Of a stretch of 5,302 nucleotides of DNA, positions 5,251 to 5,302 are shown piece after piece. Origin of the DNA: DAMCAP01 sp964369265. Its GTDB lineage: Bacteria; Bacillota; Clostridia; Oscillospirales; Ruminococcaceae. The position numbers and the translations under genes were made by a program. The notes beneath the pieces are model-generated. The model had not been told where the DNA came from, searched no databases, and was given only the letters and a program-made list of their open reading frames with translations. How positions within the stretch are numbered: the stretch's first letter is position 1; each line of letters begins with the position of its first letter. The DNA is taken from assembly GCA_964369265.1 (NCBI GenBank), contig CAYJEV010000115.1:1-5302 (forward strand). The letters are read 5' to 3'.

Positions 5251-5302
5251 CCGCCCACACATAACCCGAACACGTTTTATAAGGAATAGGAAGCCTGTTC
5301 AT
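5248..5302 (+). mobile_element. Second copy (left end only) of the MITE-like element, cut by the window edge
   Basis: All 55 bases equal 738-792, covering the TA flank, the whole left terminal repeat and the first arm of the first internal stem, in the same orientation. Sequence to the left of the TA differs from that at 738, so the boundary is sharp. The T and A of the exporter's TAG stop are the TA flank, and the G is the first base of the element. The remaining ~218 bases lie outside the window. Confidence 0.85.

Overview
The window is AT-rich DNA with strong AGGAGG-type ribosome sites, sigma-A style promoters and gene families typical of low-GC Gram-positive anaerobes. A member of the Clostridia is the likeliest source; this is inferred from gene content and composition, and no marker gene is present. 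Five genes are visible, one of them broken, together with one complete and one cut-off copy of a short inverted-repeat element.

Layout. Positions 31-618 (minus) encode an XRE-type DNA-binding protein fused to a desulfoferrodoxin-like domain that keeps the cysteine site but has lost most of the superoxide-reductase iron ligands. Upstream are a promoter and a perfect 8-bp inverted repeat. Positions 738-1010 hold a 269-bp MITE-like element between TA dinucleotides, with 25-bp terminal inverted repeats and two internal long stems that abut each other like a three-way junction. Positions 1159-2040 (minus) are a CPBP/CAAX-type membrane protease gene interrupted by one in-frame TAA, with a clear promoter upstream and an intrinsic terminator downstream. 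Positions 2307-2843 (minus) encode an unrecognised 178-residue protein with its own promoter and terminator. Diverging from it, 3037-3513 and 3532-5250 (plus) form a MarR regulator plus ABC exporter operon, driven by a near-consensus promoter with a palindromic operator at the expected transcription start.

How they work together. The MarR protein probably represses its own operon through the palindrome, and a bound ligand would release the exporter. The exporter subunit has Asp in place of the catalytic Glu and Gln in place of the switch His. This is the pattern of the degenerate half of a heterodimeric exporter, so a second, canonical ABC gene is expected just past the right edge. What follows the stop codon is instead a second copy of the 738-1010 element, identical over all 55 bases visible. 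It starts at a TA so that its first G completes the TAG stop of the exporter gene. The two same-orientation copies bracket the protease, hypothetical, MarR and ABC genes.
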